64,000 nucleotides of DNA from Piper betle. Lineage: Eukaryota; Streptophyta; Magnoliopsida; Piperales; Piperaceae. Below are positions 60,901 to 64,000 of this stretch, one piece after another. The DNA is taken from NCBI GenBank assembly GCA_033002965.1, contig JAURVB010014425.1, positions 1 through 64,000 on the forward strand, given 5' to 3'. The notes under the pieces were generated by a model. It did not search any database and was not told where the DNA came from. It saw nothing but the letters and a program-made list of their open reading frames with translations. Within the stretch, counting starts at the first letter, position 1. Each line of letters begins with the position of its first letter. Position numbers and translations under genes: made by a program.

Positions 60901-63900
60901 ATGTTGAAATGTAATTAATGTATAGCAACATCTCGAGGCATGCATGGAACCGTTAATTCCTAGTCATGTTTAATTACATTTTGACCATTGGATTCAAATT
61001 TGTTTTTAAATCATTGACTAAATAATTAACAATTATTGTACGTTATAATTAGAAAAATTATTGATTAAAGGGTTATTGTAATGCAGTGACGAGTAAATAC
61101 ATTTTATCTGATTCAATTATAAATATAAAGCAATATAAAATTATTTTAAATCACGTAGCAAATTATTTCCTCCGATTTAAGTCAAATTATAGATTGAAAA
61201 TCACCACTAAATAAATACATGTTAATCCGCAAGTCTATAAGAGTTATCAACTTGTCATAGCTTTGAACAATGAACCGAAAAAGCTCATAATAATAAAAAA
61301 ATATTACTTTTCAAATGAGTGTTCTATTCTGACCATTAGACATATATTTGTAGCGAGTGGATGGGAGGTTGCTGCTGGTTGCCCCACTGATTGGTAACAT
61401 CTTTTAACTAGTAACCATTCAATAAAAAGGTTATAATCTTTAGCCAATGAATGAGTTAATTAATAATAATTTTTAACATGTCGAATGTGTAAATAAATGA
61501 TGGCAATAAAATTGTTATTCACGATTATTTAAAGGTAATCATACAAAACTCGACGACTTTGTTCGTCATATTACTTTATAATATTTTGATGATAATTGTC
61601 CATTAATAAATATTTTGTGGTTGTATTGATACATGACTGATGCATCTCTAGCAAGTCAAATTGGTACAATGCAAGTAAAATGAGAGGTACTAAAGAATTT
61701 GTCAAGATTTATTTTATTCACATTTAATCGTAAATAATATTTGTTCTCCCCCGATTTCGTAAACTTTGATCATGAAACTCTTTAACTGTGAATTTATCTT
61801 GGTATAATTCATCGGCCAAACTGGTGTTGTAAATCAATGGAGTTCGTTGAGATGTAAACGTAACCAGTAAGTACAATCGGTATAAATCTCTGAAGTCACT
61901 TCATTAACATGCAGTGAACTCTTAATCACATGATGCCGAATGCTGATCATAAGTGGAGGAATTATCGGCACAAGTAGTGTTTAATCTTAGATAACTTCAT
62001 TCAAAAGCTCCCTTCTTTCTAAGGGCAAGTTGCGCTGGGTACCTTGCATAAAGATCAGTTGTTGTGAACACAATCTGCATCCCCGATGCTTGGCATGCAT
62101 GTTGGGTGTTCTTTGTTCAAAGTTAGCTACGTACAGAATCCCTAGAATATATGATGACAACTACCCCCATATATGATTACGTTAATCAAGTAAAGAGGTG
62201 CAACGAACGACTTGACCTGAACACATGCATGAGCGGCAGTTACTTTGGGATTTGACGCGAGTTTGAATTTAACTACGTACGTAAATACCAAAGGTCACAA
62301 ACATGGACTTTGCTTTAACAAGATCAACTGCTAAAGCAGTTGACACCAAATTCTGGCCGACCACATTCACATAATAATGCTATATATATACATGGAGAAC
62401 ATGTATTACATTATATTTCTTGCTTTGGACCTTCCGTTGTAGGTGCATGAAGATATCTTAATTAAGCATGTTGCAAGTTATTTTGGGGAAAGAGCTCACA
62501 TGGCAAAGAGAATGGTGGAGTTTCTATCTATCTATAAGATTAATTAACTATCAAGGCAGTTTCTTATTGTTAGTACTTTTGACCACTTTGATCAGATTAA
62601 TATTTAGTTTTTGAAGCTCGTGATCGGTGCCATAGTTTATTTGTGACATAATTAAGCTAAGATTTGGCCTACATAGAATAGAGAGAATGTCATCTTTTGA
62701 TAGTTTAAATTCTAATCCGCAAAGATTTGGGACATGCAGTTAGGCTAGAATCTAGGGAAACATATAAGTATTAATTCAACTTGTTCTACTTAATCCGAAG
62801 ATCATATAAGTATTAAGAGGGTACTTATGACCCGTCTCATTCGTTCAATTGCACATGGTGCCCCTTGTTAGTTGTTTCTGATCACGGAGTGAGTTAACCA
62901 ATATGCAAAGCCGCCTTAATTGGCAGATCGGTTGTGGTATTTGTCCCCATTGCGAACTAACTAATAAGGGTCACCGGTTGCATTACTTATAACATGCTGA
63001 TTAATAAAAAACATCTTAATTGATAATTAAAAAGCTATGGCTTCAGATCATACATTTCTAATAATAACCATCGTCAAAAGAGCAAGACAAAAACAGATAC
63101 AAATTTTTCTTGTCCACGTAGAAGAAAGTGCAGCAAATGTTTTGGACTCACATGCAGTACTATTGTGCTCTGTAAAGGGCGACATGTGCCAAAGCCGGCC
63201 ATATTGACTCGATCAACCAGGTCGACAGCCCACTTGCAATTCTTAGAGCAAGCAGAGGTGTACGATGTTTGCGATTCATTTCATTCCCTCTAAATCCAAA
63301 GATCAACCACTTTGACTAGAACAAACTGTTTGGATTTTAACATATAAAATCTCTAAATTCCTTCGTATGTTTTGACAAATAATGAATAATAGTTAATAAA
63401 TACATAATAATTTAATATAGAACTTCAAAATATAAAGAAAATTACAAACCATTTACTATTACCAATAATAAGTATACAAATTATTAGCCAACCTCGTAGA
63501 TACACAAAGTTGAACACCAAATACTCTGTATTTTTCGTAGTTTTATTCGAATTCTTCGTACCTCATAAAATAATTTCATATCTTCACAATTCCTTATGTA
63601 ATTGTATGTCTTTTCATATTCAGCATATGACGAGGGATTCCAACACAAACTTTTTTGTTTTTATGTGGAATCAACTAGCAAGTATTATATAAGACTCTAC
63701 AGTTCTCCTTTTCTATGTTCCAGAATGCTTAGGCAATAGGGGCATGGGTCTTGCCCTTCCATTTGCCACTTCTGGTGAATAACTCCAACGGAATTGGCAC
63801 CTATAAGAAATATAAGGCTTGCAGTGTTTTCAAGGATTCCTACTATGAGATGTAATGAAGCCATAGCAAATGGAAATTATGACACAAGAGGCACATGGTA

Positions 63901-64000
63901 TATATTGGGTTTATCCCACATAGATTAATGATGATGTTGATGATTTATATATAACTTAAGAGGAAAATTTTATTATTTTAGCTAATTTTTAAATTAAGAA
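60901..64000. other. AT-rich spacer to the window end, no gene seen
   Basis: No recognisable coding domain on either strand. The open frame at 63510-63692 has no motif. No RNA gene or complete mobile element is visible. Confidence 0.45.

Noticed and set aside
60452..60907. 151-codon open frame
   Set aside because: It runs through degenerate repeats, has an equally open shadow on the other strand and no domain or splice signals.

Overview
This is a 64 kb piece of a plant nuclear chromosome, very probably from a eudicot. The evidence is the GT-AG intron structure of the plant genes, two different Ty1/copia retrotransposons, long TA microsatellites, AT-rich spacers, and clear members of plant families: a PR-1 defence protein, an R2R3-MYB factor and an ACC synthase. 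I cannot name the species. I see no bacterial features, no CRISPR array and no tRNA or rRNA gene.

Layout. 1-6073: three pieces of one long-LTR family (about 3 kb, starting TGTAACACCC), in opposite orientations. 6420-7190: decayed coding sequence I do not recognise. 9374-9510: a small, near-perfect, GC-rich hairpin. 10978-16785: a complete and very young copia element; its 447-bp LTRs differ at one base and its target duplication is CATAA, but gag looks internally deleted and pol is frameshifted. 17175-17387: a broken copy of a small plant cysteine-rich protein. 19063-19581 (-): intact PR-1 gene. 23620-25081 (+): intact three-exon MYB gene of the RAX/MYB36 group. 31018-36208 (-): an old, degenerate copia element with target duplication ATCAT. 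36806-41347 (-): an unprocessed, many-exon pseudogene of an OSCA/CSC1-like (RXW8/HYP1-type) ion channel. 43030-47150 (+): an apparently intronless CDC123 (D123) pseudogene, interrupted first by a 2.97-kb solo LTR with target duplication GTTCT and again by a 170-bp MITE-like element. 53911-55612 (+): intact four-exon ACC synthase with a type-2 tail. 59074-59779: a large foldback element. The remaining spacers are AT-rich and I see no gene in them.

The three intact genes act separately. PR-1 is a secreted, defence-inducible protein whose C-terminus matches the CAPE peptide pattern. The MYB is a nuclear developmental regulator. ACS makes the ethylene precursor, and its tail suggests control of protein stability. 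Ethylene often induces PR genes, but nothing here shows that these genes are co-regulated.

I do not see a convincing undescribed multi-gene system. The best leads are the CDC123 copy with its stacked insertions, the young gag-deleted copia element with its leader repeats, the nested-palindrome hairpin, and the OSCA pseudogene with well-preserved membrane exons. Pairwise sequence comparisons and splice positions were made by eye.
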